DNA of 64,000 nucleotides from Pseudomonas aylmerensis (GCF_001702265.1 NZ_MAUE01000041.1:1-64000), one strand, 5' to 3'. Counted from the first letter of the stretch, positions 16,800 through 26,024 are shown. Notes: generated from the sequence alone by a model not told the origin. Translations and numbers: made by a program.

Positions 16800-16838
16800 A
16801 GGCTTCAGGGAGTCTTTTTCAGAATCTCCCTGAAGCCT
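16800..16838. terminator. Perfect 13-base-pair stem-loop between mesD and the flavin reductase
   Basis: AGGCTTCAGGGAG (16800-16812) and CTCCCTGAAGCCT (16826-16838) pair perfectly around a 13-base loop. It lies 43 bases past the mesD stop on the minus strand. No T-run follows on that strand, so it may be a partial terminator or an RNA-stabilising hairpin that adjusts the ratio of mesD to flavin reductase transcript. Confidence 0.6.
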
Positions 16839-16880
16839 TCAACGGCCTGGATCAGCCAGCCTATGGCTGGAGCCGTGAAC

Positions 16881-17912
16881 TCACGCGTTCAAGAGTTCTC
16901 GTCGAACGATTTCTGCGCCTGCACTGAGTGCGTTCAGTTTGCCTCTCGCTACGCGACGCGGTAGGGGCGCCATGCCGCAGTTGGTGCACGGATAGAGCTT
17001 GTCGGCATCGACAAACTGCAGGGCTTTGCGCAGGGTGTTGGCGACTTCCTCGGGTGTCTCAATGGTGTCGGTTGCCACGTCGATGGCGCCGACCATCACC
17101 TTTTTACCCCGGATGAGTTCAATCAACTCCATCGGCACATGAGAGTTGTGACATTCCAGCGAGATGATGTCGATGCTGGATTTTTGCAGCTTGGGGAAGG
17201 CCTCTTCATATTGGCGCCATTCCGAGCCCAGGGTCTTTTTCCAATCGGTATTGGCCTTGATGCCGTAGCCATAGCAAATATGCACAGCGGTTTCGCACTT
17301 GAGGCCTTCGATTGCCCTTTCCAGGGTTGCCACGCCCCAATCGTTGACTTCGTCAAAGAAAACGTTAAAAGCCGGCTCGTCGAATTGAATAATGTCGACG
17401 CCAGCCGCTTCCAGTTCCCTGGCTTCCTGATTGAGGATTTTGGCGAATTCCCACGCGAGTTTTTCGCGACTCTTGTAGTGGTTGTCATAAAGCGTATCGA
17501 TCATGGTCATCGGGCCTGGCAACGCCCACTTGATCGGTTGCTGGGTCTGCTGGCGCAGAAACTTGGCATCTTCAACAAACACCGGCTTTTGGCGGCTCAC
17601 CGCGCCCACCACCGTCGGCACGCTCGCGTCATAACGATCACGAATCCTGACCGTCTCGCGTTTCTCGAAATCTACGCCGCTGAGGTGCTCGATGAACGTC
17701 GTGACGAAATGTTGGCGCGTCTGTTCACCGTCACTGACGATGTCAATACCGGCGTGTTGTTGCTCTTGCAGCGCCAAACGCAACGCATCCTGCTTGCCCT
17801 CGATCAAGGCCTCATCCTGCAGCTTCCAGGGTGACCACAGTGTCTCCGGTTGTGCGAGCCAGGAGGGTTTCGGCAAACTGCCAGCCGTGGAGGTGGGTAA
17901 CAATTTTTTCAT
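16881..17912 (-). CDS. mesD: MesD-type folate-independent methionine synthase
   Basis: A 343-residue core-MetE protein that lacks the N-terminal half of MetE. The zinc ligands of the MetE catalytic domain are visible as H211 and C213 (HICYGYG), E253 (SLECHNSH) and C312 (TNCGMAPLP), with the homocysteine-side motif DEPAF at 178-182. In Acinetobacter and relatives, MesD makes methionine from homocysteine without methyl-folate and needs MesX (DUF1852) and oxygen. I chose the ATG at 17912, where GSLPKP begins ten residues in and AAGG precedes the start. The ATG at 18059 would extend 49 codons into mesX. The gap from mesX is 25 bases. Confidence 0.9.
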   Translation of the reverse strand: MKKLLPTSTAGSLPKPSWLAQPETLWSPWKLQDEALIEGKQDALRLALQEQQHAGIDIVSDGEQTRQHFVTTFIEHLSGVDFEKRETVRIRDRYDASVPTVVGAVSRQKPVFVEDAKFLRQQTQQPIKWALPGPMTMIDTLYDNHYKSREKLAWEFAKILNQEARELEAAGVDIIQFDEPAFNVFFDEVNDWGVATLERAIEGLKCETAVHICYGYGIKANTDWKKTLGSEWRQYEEAFPKLQKSSIDIISLECHNSHVPMELIELIRGKKVMVGAIDVATDTIETPEEVANTLRKALQFVDADKLYPCTNCGMAPLPRRVARGKLNALSAGAEIVRRELLNA

Positions 17913-17937
17913 TCGGGATAACCTTGTATTGGCTGAG

Positions 17938-18921
17938 TCAAAGCGCGCAGTTGGCGGACCATTGTTCAAGAATGGCGTGGTACGGCTTGATGAAGTTCTC
18001 TTCAACAAACTGGCCCTGCTCAATCGCCAGGCGGCTACGTTCCTCACGGTCATAAACAATGCGCGTCAAGGAGTAGTCCTGGTGCTTCAAGCTCGGTTGA
18101 TAGGACTTTCCGGCTGCAGAGTTCGCGTTGTAGATCTCGGGCCGGTAAATCTTCTGGAACGTGTCCATCGTGCTGATAGTGCTGATAAGTTCAAGGTTGG
18201 TGTAATCACCCAGCAGGTCGCCGGAAAAATAAAACGCCAACGGCGCAACACTGTTTGATGGCATGAAATAACGGACTTTTAAACCCATCTTCCTGAAATA
18301 GTCATCGGTCAAGGAGTGTTCATCTTGCTGGTATTCAACCCCAAGTACCGGGTGCTGGTTTTCAGTTCGATGATAAGTCTTGGTGTTTGAAACGCTCAGG
18401 CATATCACCGGCGGCTTATTGAAGTTGTCCTTGTAGGTGCTGGAATTCACGAAATGCTTGAAGAGCTTGCCGTGCAAGTCTCCGAAATTCTCTGGCGTGC
18501 CAAAGGTGGGCTGATGCTTGTTGTGGTCCAGCAGTACCACGCTGAAATCATAGTCGCGCACGTAGGAGGAGAAGTTGTTGCCTACGATGCCGTCGATGCG
18601 CTCGTTGGTGTTCAGGTCGACGATGGTGGTTTTCAATACTTCAATCAGCGGAATGGCACGGCCACTGTGTTCGACATCAATGCCCATTTCAACCGAGATG
18701 ATTTCAAGTTCAACGGTGTAACGATCGCCTTTGGGATTGTCCCAGTGCGCGAGCGCATTGAAGCGATTGTCAATCATCCTTAGTGTATTGCGCAGGTTCT
18801 CTTGACGACTCTGGCCCCGGGCCAAGTTGGCGAAATTAGTGGTGATGCGTGTATTTTCCGAGGGGTGATAGTGCTCGTCGAAGCGAAGGCGCTTAAGCGT
18901 AAATGTAAACTCGTTGTTCAT
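17938..18921 (-). CDS. mesX: DUF1852 protein, MesX partner of MesD
   Basis: A 327-residue DUF1852 protein, full length, directly upstream of mesD in the same operon. The family is known as MesX, needed for the oxygen-dependent methionine synthase MesD. No signal peptide or membrane segment is visible. Conserved-looking stretches are LRFDEHYHPSENTRITTNFA at the N-terminus, MIDNRFNALAHWDNP, and YYQDEHSLTDDYF-like sequence in the middle, rich in His, Asp and Tyr. Its chemistry is unknown; generating or oxidising the methyl donor is one idea. The upstream region 18922-19065 shows no recognised riboswitch. Confidence 0.9.
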   Translation of the reverse strand: MNNEFTFTLKRLRFDEHYHPSENTRITTNFANLARGQSRQENLRNTLRMIDNRFNALAHWDNPKGDRYTVELEIISVEMGIDVEHSGRAIPLIEVLKTTIVDLNTNERIDGIVGNNFSSYVRDYDFSVVLLDHNKHQPTFGTPENFGDLHGKLFKHFVNSSTYKDNFNKPPVICLSVSNTKTYHRTENQHPVLGVEYQQDEHSLTDDYFRKMGLKVRYFMPSNSVAPLAFYFSGDLLGDYTNLELISTISTMDTFQKIYRPEIYNANSAAGKSYQPSLKHQDYSLTRIVYDREERSRLAIEQGQFVEENFIKPYHAILEQWSANCAL

Positions 18922-19147
18922 TTTGATCTGACACCCTGATGCCTGAGATAAAACCCGACGACATGAAGTGCACTGATGAGTGCTATTCCGCCGGCCTGTT
19001 GGTTTTGGCTCAGTAGTCTTTATATGATCTGTCTTAGAGGTGTAGTTTAGGCCGGGGGTTAGAGTTAGAGATAATGAATTGATTTCACTGAAGCGTTAGC
19101 CCTCCTCATGATGGGGTGGGTGGGTTCAGAGTTGATATCTTCAGTGC

Positions 19148-19444
19148 CTGACAGGGCCTCTTCGCAGCCTCGCTGGGGCTCGACAACTCCCACAGGGGAT
19201 TGGGGTTGTTTGTGGGGTTGGGGTTGGCTTGATGATGGGGCGGCGCCTGGGATTTTTCTCATGGGGCGGGATAGTCTGCTGATAAAACGCAAGACCCCTG
19301 TGGGAGTTGTCGAGCCCAGGCGAGGCTGCGAAGGCGGACTCACAGTCGACATCTCTATCGGCTGACAGGGCCTCTTCGCAGCCTCGCTGGGGCTCGACAA
19401 CCCCTACAGGGGATTGGGGTTGTCTGTGGGGTTGGGTTTGGCTT
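19148..19444. repeat. Two direct copies and one inverted copy of a REP-like element
   Basis: The gap 18922-19442 holds the mesX upstream region (to about 19065; nothing recognised) and then repeats. Copies of 83 bases at 19148-19230 and 19362-19444 lie in direct orientation (214 bases apart). An inverted copy of their core lies at 19295-19333 and pairs with 19160-19198 with two mismatches. The core is CTTCGCAGCCTCGCTGGGGC plus TCGACAACTCCCACA, a relative of the arms at 47-351. The last copy runs into the stop codon of the MFS gene (TAA at 19443-19445). Confidence 0.8.
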
Positions 19445-20780
19445 AGCGCGAGAGCAGCGGCGCGGGGGCTTTTTCCTGTGGGCCTACATCATGCAGGGAA
19501 ATCCGCGAGGTCTCCGGCAGTGCCAGTCCGCCGGCCAGCGCGAGCAATGCCACGGCAATCAGGTAGAACGCCGGTGACAGGTTGCTGCCGGTGGTGCTGA
19601 TCAGCCAGGTTGCCATCAACGGCGCGGTACCGCCGAAGATCGTGTACGCCATGTTGTAGGTGATCGCCGAAGCGGTGTAGCGCGTGCGGGTCGGGAAGGT
19701 CTCCGAGAGCAAGGCGGCGGTGACCACGCCGCACAGCACGGCGCCGACCGCGAGCAACATCACCCCGACCACCGAGGCTGCGAACGAGCCGGAACTGGCC
19801 ATCAGGAACGACGGATACACCACCACGATCAACAGCGCACAGGCGGTCATCACCGTGACCCGGCGCCCCACCCGGTCGGAGTACAGCCCGGCCAGCGGGC
19901 AAATCGCCGCGGCGAAAATCAGCGCAATCAGCGACACCAGCAACGCCATCGCCCGGCTCAGTCCGCCGGCCACTTGCAGATACGTCGCGAAGTAGGTGGT
20001 GAACATATAAAACGACAGCGCCGTGAGTGACACAAAAGCGCCCAGGCAGCAGATCGCCGCACCATGGTTGCGCAAGGTTTCCTTGAGCGGGGAGTGGGCT
20101 ACCGCATGCTCCTGCTTGACGGCCTGGAAGGCGGGCGTCTCATCCAGCTTCCAGCGCAGGTAAAGCCCGACCAGCCCCAGTGGCGCCGCGATCAGGAACG
20201 GCAGGCGCCAGCCCCAACTGCCCATCGCTTCGGCGGATAACGACGCCTCCAGGGCGTACGCCACCACGGCGGCGGCAGCGAACGCGGAAAACGTCGACAC
20301 CGGCACGAAGCTGCCGTACCAGGCGCGCTTGTCACTGGGCGCGTGTTCCATCAGATAGGCGCAGGCCCCGGCGTATTCGCCGCCAGCGGAGAAACCCTGG
20401 GCGCAGCGGATCAGCGACAGCAGAATCGGCGCTGCAACGCCGATGGCGGCGTAAGTCGGGAGCAGGCCGATCAAGGTGGTGGCACCGGCCATCAGTAGGA
20501 TCGTCATGGCCAGCGTGCGTTTGCGCCCGATGCGGTCGCCGAGCATGCCAAAGAACACCCCGCCCAGGGGCCGGAAAGCGAACGCCACGGCGAATACCGC
20601 GAAGGTCTTGAGCAGCGCAGCACTGGTGTCGCCGCTGGGGAAGAACTGTTGCGCGATGGTGGTGGCGAGGAAGCCGTAGACGGCGAAGTCGAACCACTCG
20701 ACGAAGTTACCGATGCCGGCGGCGATGATGACCTTTCGCAGGGTGTGGGGGCTGACCTGTTCGGTGGAGGGGCTCGTCAT
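19443..20780 (-). CDS. MFS transporter of the metabolite:H+ symporter type
   Basis: A 445-residue, 12-helix transporter. The loop 2-3 signature GMLGDRIGRKRTLAMTI and the NFVEWFDFAVYGFLA start are typical of the MHS group (alpha-ketoglutarate, citrate, proline/betaine and shikimate uptake by proton symport). EYAGACAYLMEHAPS is the usual conserved stretch near helix 4-5. The exact substrate is unknown. The gene is alone, and its stop codon falls inside a REP-like element. Confidence 0.87.
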   Translation of the reverse strand: MTSPSTEQVSPHTLRKVIIAAGIGNFVEWFDFAVYGFLATTIAQQFFPSGDTSAALLKTFAVFAVAFAFRPLGGVFFGMLGDRIGRKRTLAMTILLMAGATTLIGLLPTYAAIGVAAPILLSLIRCAQGFSAGGEYAGACAYLMEHAPSDKRAWYGSFVPVSTFSAFAAAAVVAYALEASLSAEAMGSWGWRLPFLIAAPLGLVGLYLRWKLDETPAFQAVKQEHAVAHSPLKETLRNHGAAICCLGAFVSLTALSFYMFTTYFATYLQVAGGLSRAMALLVSLIALIFAAAICPLAGLYSDRVGRRVTVMTACALLIVVVYPSFLMASSGSFAASVVGVMLLAVGAVLCGVVTAALLSETFPTRTRYTASAITYNMAYTIFGGTAPLMATWLISTTGSNLSPAFYLIAVALLALAGGLALPETSRISLHDVGPQEKAPAPLLSR

Positions 20781-21027
20781 GGGGGAAGGCCTCGGGATGG
20801 GATCGGGGATGCTTGATTATCGGGGGAGGGGCTTACGCGGCGGGGCTCAAAAGAGTCGTCCGCGTAGTCAACAGCGACGTGTCAGGGGAGGAGAAGGCAG
20901 GAATTGGGCCAGGTGCAGCGAGGGGACTATCGATGGGCGAAGCTGGATGATGTTGACACGCAGGCGTGACGAAAAAAACGGCCTGTGTCGATCTGAAAAC
21001 TCACGCCGTTCAAGCCTGCATCAAGCC

Positions 21028-21981
21028 TTACACGGCCTTGGCGACAGGCTGCGCAGACTTGCGATACGTCAGCAGCACAATCCCGGTTACCACGATGACG
21101 CCACCGGCGATCTGCCCGGCGCTGAGCATTTGATCGAGCACGATCCAGCCCATCAGCAGCGTCGCCAGCGGCTCGATGTTCATCACCGGCGCGTTTCGCG
21201 GCATATCCAGGCGCGGCACCGAAATGAACAACACGATGAAGCCTGTGCCGTAGAGCACGACCAGTGTGGCGAGTGCCAGCCAGCCGGTGCTGGTTGCCGG
21301 CAGGTTCAGGCCGTCGGCGAGGGCACCACTCACGCCGGCAAGGTTGACGCTACTGAACACAATGAAGATCGTCAGCAGACTGCGCACGGAACCGCGTACC
21401 TGCGACAACTTGTGGTCGGTGATCCACAGGGCGCAGGCGAATACAAAGGCGGCGCAGAACGCCAGGGTGACACCGAGCAGCCATTGCGGGCCGATCTCTG
21501 CGCTGGCTGAGAGGCGCCCGGGAACGTCCAGCACGAACACCAGGCCCACCAGGATCAAACCCATCAGCAGTGCGGTGCGAGCAGTGGGGCGCGGGCCGCC
21601 GAATGCCCAGGTGAGCAGCGCGAGCAAAATCGGAAAGACATTCGCCACCAGTAACGCCAGCGCGACCGGCACGCGGGCTACGGCCGAGTACAGGCACAGG
21701 CTTTGAGTAGCGATGAGCAGGCCCAGCAGCACTTGCCAGCGCCATGCACCGGGCGGCAGGCGCAGGCTTTGGCGTTGCCATAGCACCAGCACGGCGAGTA
21801 CCAACAAGGTACCGCCCGAGCGCATCAGAATCGCCAGCAGCACGCCGGCCCCATCATCAAACGCCACGCGAGCGGCAATGTGGTTGCCGGCAAAGGCGCA
21901 GCCCATACAGAGCAGAATCAACACGGCGATGTGCCGCGAGAACAGGGCAGGCGTGGTTTGAATGGGGGCAGGCGCAGTCAT
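21028..21981 (-). CDS. DMT superfamily (EamA) transporter
   Basis: A ten-helix drug/metabolite transporter with two EamA repeats (AFAGNHIAARVAF in the first half; YGTGFIVLFISVPRL and ATLLMGWIVLDQ in the second). About 317 residues from the ATG at 21981. Upstream in-frame starts at 22011 (ATG) and 22104 (TTG) exist; none has a good ribosome binding site, so the N-terminus is uncertain. The substrate is unknown, probably efflux of an amino acid or metabolite. The upstream gap 20781-21027 holds no gene. Confidence 0.82.
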   Translation of the reverse strand: MTAPAPIQTTPALFSRHIAVLILLCMGCAFAGNHIAARVAFDDGAGVLLAILMRSGGTLLVLAVLVLWQRQSLRLPPGAWRWQVLLGLLIATQSLCLYSAVARVPVALALLVANVFPILLALLTWAFGGPRPTARTALLMGLILVGLVFVLDVPGRLSASAEIGPQWLLGVTLAFCAAFVFACALWITDHKLSQVRGSVRSLLTIFIVFSSVNLAGVSGALADGLNLPATSTGWLALATLVVLYGTGFIVLFISVPRLDMPRNAPVMNIEPLATLLMGWIVLDQMLSAGQIAGGVIVVTGIVLLTYRKSAQPVAKAV

Positions 21982-22164
21982 GATAGGGGCTCGAACAGTG
22001 GGCGCCGTCATCGGGGATGGCGATTTATTGTTAGGACGTCGTACAACTTGATGGGGCTTTGTAACGTGTTTGTCGCGAAGGTGCAAGGATGTCGTTTTAT
22101 TCAATCAGGGTGGATTTAGGCTATCGTGCGGGCCTCGAAATCGATGTGTCTCCAGGGAAGAAAA

Positions 22165-22713
22165 ATGCGCGTTTACATCACCGGTGCCTCGTGCGCGGGC
22201 GTGACCACGCTGGGCCAGAACCTCGCAGCGCGGCTGGGCGTGCTCCATGTCGATGTCGATGATTTTTACTGGATGCCCACGGACCCACCGTTCACCACCA
22301 AGCGTGCCGCGCCTGAGCGCGTGTCATTGATGCAGCAAAGACTCGGCGACGAAGACTGGGTGCTGACGGGCTCGTGTATGAACTGGGGCGACGAATTGAT
22401 CACCCAGGTCGAGCTGATCGTCTTCGTGGACACTGCAACGCCAGTCCGCCTTCAACGCCTGGCCGCGCGTGAACAGCAACGCTTTGGCGAGCGGATCGCA
22501 CCCGGCGGCGACATGCACGCGATCCATGTGGCCTTTCGCGAATGGGCCTCGCAGTACGACGATCCGCACTTTGGCGGCCGCAATCGAGCCTGGCACGCGC
22601 GATGGCTGGCCAGTCAAAGCGCTGCGGTGCTGCAGGTTGACGGGACCCACAGCACCGACAGCCTGGTGGCGCAGGTCATTGAGGCGTTGTCGCTGCGCCT
22701 GGCCCCGGATTAA
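22165..22713 (+). CDS. P-loop nucleotide kinase-like protein
   Basis: A 182-residue single-domain P-loop protein resembling adenylate kinase or shikimate kinase-like topology modulators. The Walker A-like motif is GASCAGVTT (6-14), with C and V where the classic GxxGxGKS/T has Gly and Lys: the usual P-loop lysine is replaced by valine. A DVDDFYW stretch follows the P-loop, and an ARWL region near the end may be the lid. I chose the ATG at 22165, preceded by AGGGAAG; the upstream GTG at 22126 is unlikely. It could phosphorylate a small molecule, but the altered P-loop makes this uncertain. Confidence 0.75.
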   Translation: MRVYITGASCAGVTTLGQNLAARLGVLHVDVDDFYWMPTDPPFTTKRAAPERVSLMQQRLGDEDWVLTGSCMNWGDELITQVELIVFVDTATPVRLQRLAAREQQRFGERIAPGGDMHAIHVAFREWASQYDDPHFGGRNRAWHARWLASQSAAVLQVDGTHSTDSLVAQVIEALSLRLAPD

Positions 22714-22899
22714 CGCACGATTGAGTTTCCAGCGGCAGCCACCTCCGCCGTGCGGGCCTGGGAGCGCGTTGCGCGCACGGCGATCACCAGCGCCACGCCG
22801 TGAGCACCCGGTGTGACGCATGGCGCTGCAGGCATGCGCGCTCGCTGATAACGTCCGAAATAGCCTGGCAATGCTCGAGCCTTTCGGGGGCCTGGAGCC

Positions 22900-23358
22900 T
22901 TAGTGCATGCCCTTGCTCACCACTTCCCCCGTCGCCGAATCCTCCAGCCAGATCTTCAGCCGATTCAATCCAATGTACTGCGAGCGCGCGATGATCTTCT
23001 GCCCGGGTTTTCCCTCGAATTCCAAGTCCGCAAACATGAAGTACCGCGGCAGCCGGTACTCCAGTTGAATTGTGTAGCTGCCCGGCACCAGCACGGCGCG
23101 TTGCGGTGAGTCATTTTTGTAGTAGTAGGTCGAGAACGGAATATTGCCGACCTTTTTATCGTTGACCCGGATGATGTTCAGGTCCGGCTGCAGGTCCAGG
23201 AAGCTGCGGTTGGGCCTTCCCGCGTAGGTGTCGGTTTCGACGACGGTGTAGCGAGCCTCATCGCGCGGTTCACTGGAATCCACATTCGAGTAGGCCGGCA
23301 TTTCGGCGCAGCCTTGAAGGCACAAGAGGGTCAAAAACGGCAGGGCAATTTTGCGCAT
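22900..23358 (-). CDS. Small lipoprotein, DUF2846-like
   Basis: A 152-residue lipoprotein. The signal sequence MRKIALPFLTLLCLQGC ends in a lipobox (LQGC, Cys17). The mature part has RPNRSFLDLQPDLNIIRVNDKKVG and GSYTIQLEYR, a beta-sandwich pattern like the DUF2846/PEGA-type domains that present a short extracytoplasmic fold. I chose the ATG at 23358; an ATG six codons upstream (23376) is possible. Its function is unknown. It is transcribed toward the kinase-like gene. Confidence 0.7.
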   Translation of the reverse strand: MRKIALPFLTLLCLQGCAEMPAYSNVDSSEPRDEARYTVVETDTYAGRPNRSFLDLQPDLNIIRVNDKKVGNIPFSTYYYKNDSPQRAVLVPGSYTIQLEYRLPRYFMFADLEFEGKPGQKIIARSQYIGLNRLKIWLEDSATGEVVSKGMH

Positions 23359-23419
23359 TACAAAACCTGAATCCATGTCAGAAAGTACAGTCGATGATCG
23401 ATGAGGGGGCGCGGCAGGC

Positions 23420-23776
23420 TTACTCGTGTGCCGTCCATACGGCCAGTTCATAGCCGTCGGGGTCGGTGAAGTGGAACCTGCTGCCGCCGGGGAAGGCGAA
23501 GGTCTGGCGGGTGATGACCGCGCCGAGGGTGTGCAGCCGCTGTTGTGTCTCAGCGAGGTTGTCCGCATACAGGATGATCAAGGGACCACCCGGTCGAACC
23601 GGTTCGCCGGTGGTGAAGCCACCGGTGAGGCGGCCGTCGGTGAACTCGGTATAGGTGGGGCCGTAGTCGACGAATGTCCAGCCGAATGCGCCACCGTAAA
23701 AGGCTTTGCTGCGTGCAATGTCGCCGACGTTGAACTCGATATTGTCGATTTGTCGGTCTTTACCGCGAACGCTCAT
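23420..23776 (-). CDS. VOC family (glyoxalase-like) protein
   Basis: A 118-residue single VOC module (IDNIEFNVGDIARSKAFYGGAFGW at the N-terminus; SRFHFTDPDGYELAVW at the C-terminus). Proteins of this size dimerise to make one metal site; the likely metal-side residues are E14, H103 and E110. The substrate is unknown. It lies just downstream of the MocR gene on the same strand (21 bases after its stop), so the two may share a transcript. Confidence 0.82.
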   Translation of the reverse strand: MSVRGKDRQIDNIEFNVGDIARSKAFYGGAFGWTFVDYGPTYTEFTDGRLTGGFTTGEPVRPGGPLIILYADNLAETQQRLHTLGAVITRQTFAFPGGSRFHFTDPDGYELAVWTAHE

Positions 23777-23797
23777 GGTCGCCTCCCTGGCAGATAT

Positions 23798-25276
23798 TTA
23801 GGGCGGCGAGTGTAACGTATCCGCCGATGCCTGGACCCTATCGATTACGCGGGCAAGTATCTCTATGCCTTCATCGATCTGCTGTGGGGTGAGCCCGGCG
23901 TACCCGATGATCAACCCGGCGGGTCGCTCGCACTGCAAAAGGTGCGGCTGCTTAAACAATGGCGACAGCGGGTAGACCCCCACGCCGCGTTCGAGCGCCA
24001 GCGCCTGCAACGCGCCTTCAACATGGGCGCGCAGGGCCGGCAGTTGCAAAACGCCGTGCAGCCCGGCGGCCATGCCTTCGAGTCTTGCGCGTCCCGGCAG
24101 GTAGCGTTCCACCGCGTCCAGCAAGGCCTTGCGGCGTCCTTCATTGTCCCGGCGCAGGCGGCGCACATGGCGTTCGTAGGCGCCGCTGTCGATCAACGAG
24201 GCGAGGACGTTTTGCTCCCAGCGGGCGGAATGGCGATCAGTCAGGCGCTTGGCTTCTCGAAACACCCCGACCAATTCGCGCGGCAGCACCAGGTAGCCCA
24301 GGCGCAATTGCGGCGACAAGGCCTTGGAGAAGGTACCGACGTAGATGACGCGCGCCTCGGTGTCCATCGATTGCAGGGCGTCGATAGGGCGCTGGCCGTA
24401 GCGGAATTCGCCGCCGTAATCATCTTCAATGACCCACGCGCGATGGCGGCTTGCCCAGTTGAGCAATTCGAGGCGACGCGCGATCGGCAGCACCGCACCC
24501 ATGGGAAATTGGTGCGACGGCGTGACATAGGCCAGGCGCACGCGGGCGTCGTCGGGCAGGTGTTGTGTCTGCAGGCCGGCGGTGTCGACGGGCAAGGGGA
24601 GCGGGGTGGCCCCAGTGGCTTCAAAGCAGTAACGGGCCATCCGGTAGCCCGGGTCTTCGAAGACGAATGCATCGTCGGGGTTGAGCAGCACCCGGGCACA
24701 CAGGTCGAGCCCCTGTTGGGAACCGTGGACAATGAGGATCTGCTCGGCATCGCAGGCCAGCCCCCTGGCACGGCGCAAGTAGCCTTGCAGCGCACTGCGC
24801 AGGTGTTCTTCGCCTTCCGCTTGGCCGTAGGGGCGGCTGGGTTGGCGCTTGTTCAACTCGGCACGATAAGCACGGTGCCAGCCAAGCGCGGGAAAGTCCC
24901 GTGAAGCTACCGAGCCATACCTGAAGTCGATACGCGCGGAGGGCGAGGCCATGCTGTAGGGCTTGAGGGCCGCAACGCGCTGGCCATAAAGGGACAGGGC
25001 CGGCGGCGGGTGATTGACAGGCGATCTGCCTGGCTGGGTGCGCCCGACCGCAACGGCCGCCACCCTGGCCACCTTGCCCACCGCCGTCACCACGAACCCT
25101 TCGGCGGCGAGTTGCTCATAGGCCGCGGTCACCGTGGTGCGCGACACGCCAAGTGTGTCGGCCATCGCACGGGTGGACGGCAGTTGGGTACCCGCGGCCA
25201 GTGTGCCGTCCTCAATCTGTGCACGCAGCCTGGCGTAAATGCGGCGTTCCGCTCCGCGTGGCGATAACTGGCCCAT
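23798..25276 (-). CDS. MocR/PdxR family regulator (GntR-aminotransferase fusion)
   Basis: A 492-residue transcription factor with an N-terminal GntR winged helix (about 1-75; IYARLRAQIEDG, SRTTVTAAYEQLAAEG) and a class I aminotransferase-like domain (about 120-480) carrying PLP through a lysine in YVGTFSKALSPQLRLGYL. MocR proteins use PLP or aminated effectors to sense amino compounds, and typically control a divergent neighbour. Here that would be the PaiB/TauE pair at 25362. The start has GAGG seven bases upstream. Confidence 0.88.
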   Translation of the reverse strand: MGQLSPRGAERRIYARLRAQIEDGTLAAGTQLPSTRAMADTLGVSRTTVTAAYEQLAAEGFVVTAVGKVARVAAVAVGRTQPGRSPVNHPPPALSLYGQRVAALKPYSMASPSARIDFRYGSVASRDFPALGWHRAYRAELNKRQPSRPYGQAEGEEHLRSALQGYLRRARGLACDAEQILIVHGSQQGLDLCARVLLNPDDAFVFEDPGYRMARYCFEATGATPLPLPVDTAGLQTQHLPDDARVRLAYVTPSHQFPMGAVLPIARRLELLNWASRHRAWVIEDDYGGEFRYGQRPIDALQSMDTEARVIYVGTFSKALSPQLRLGYLVLPRELVGVFREAKRLTDRHSARWEQNVLASLIDSGAYERHVRRLRRDNEGRRKALLDAVERYLPGRARLEGMAAGLHGVLQLPALRAHVEGALQALALERGVGVYPLSPLFKQPHLLQCERPAGLIIGYAGLTPQQIDEGIEILARVIDRVQASADTLHSPP

Positions 25277-25361
25277 GGAAATACCTCAAAACTGGTGCTT
25301 TTTACGCTGCAGGTCATGCTCGACATTATGGGTTCTCTTCTAAAAAAGATGAACGCCCGCC

Positions 25362-26024
25362 ATGTACATTCCCGATCACTTCGCAGAACAACGCCCTGAA
25401 CAGTTGCACAGGATTATCCGTGACAATCCGCTGGGCATCCTCGTGATGCCGGGCGCAAATGGTATCGACGCCGACCACGTACCTTTTGACTTCGACCCGC
25501 ATGACGGCACCCACGGATTACTCACCGGGCATGTGGCCCGCGCCAATCCCCTATGGCAACGCGGCACGGAGGGTGTGCCGGTGCTGGTGATTTTTCGCGG
25601 TGCGAATGCATATGTGTCGCCCAACGGCTATGCATCCAAGCACTCGACTCATCGCCAGGTGCCGACGTGGAATTACGAAGTGGTACATGTGCAGGGTGTG
25701 CTGCGAGTGATGCGAGATGAAAAACGCCTGCGCCGTACCTTGGCGCTGCTGACGCGCCAACACGAAGCTTCGCAACCCAAACCCTGGCGAATGGGCGACG
25801 CGCCAGCGGACTATCTGGAGCAAATGTTGGCAAGGATTGTCGGCATCGAGATCCAGCCGCTGCGCTTCGAATGCAAGCGCAAGCTCAATCAAAACAAGGA
25901 CCATGCCGATCGTCTGTCGGCGATCGCCCACCTGCGCGAGCGCGGTGAGGTGGCCCTGTCCAGGACCATGCTGGAAAACCTCGCACCGCTGGATCAGGAG
26001 GCCGCGCCATGGAACTTGAGCTGA
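25362..26024 (+). CDS. PaiB-like FMN-binding protein
   Basis: A 220-residue PaiB-type FMN-binding split-barrel protein (MYIPDHFAEQRPEQL start; HGLLTGHVARANPLW; VSPNGYASKHSTHRQVPTWNYE). B. subtilis PaiB is called a negative transcriptional regulator of sporulation and protease genes, but most homologues are simply FMN-binding proteins of unknown activity. It is divergent from the MocR gene (85 bases apart), the usual sign of control by MocR. Its end overlaps the following TauE/SafE gene by 16 bases. Confidence 0.85.
   Translation: MYIPDHFAEQRPEQLHRIIRDNPLGILVMPGANGIDADHVPFDFDPHDGTHGLLTGHVARANPLWQRGTEGVPVLVIFRGANAYVSPNGYASKHSTHRQVPTWNYEVVHVQGVLRVMRDEKRLRRTLALLTRQHEASQPKPWRMGDAPADYLEQMLARIVGIEIQPLRFECKRKLNQNKDHADRLSAIAHLRERGEVALSRTMLENLAPLDQEAAPWNLS

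Noticed and set aside
18922..19065. Possible riboswitch in the mesX upstream region
   Set aside because: No SAM or cobalamin riboswitch motif or strong structured leader was recognised by eye; a covariance-model search would be needed.
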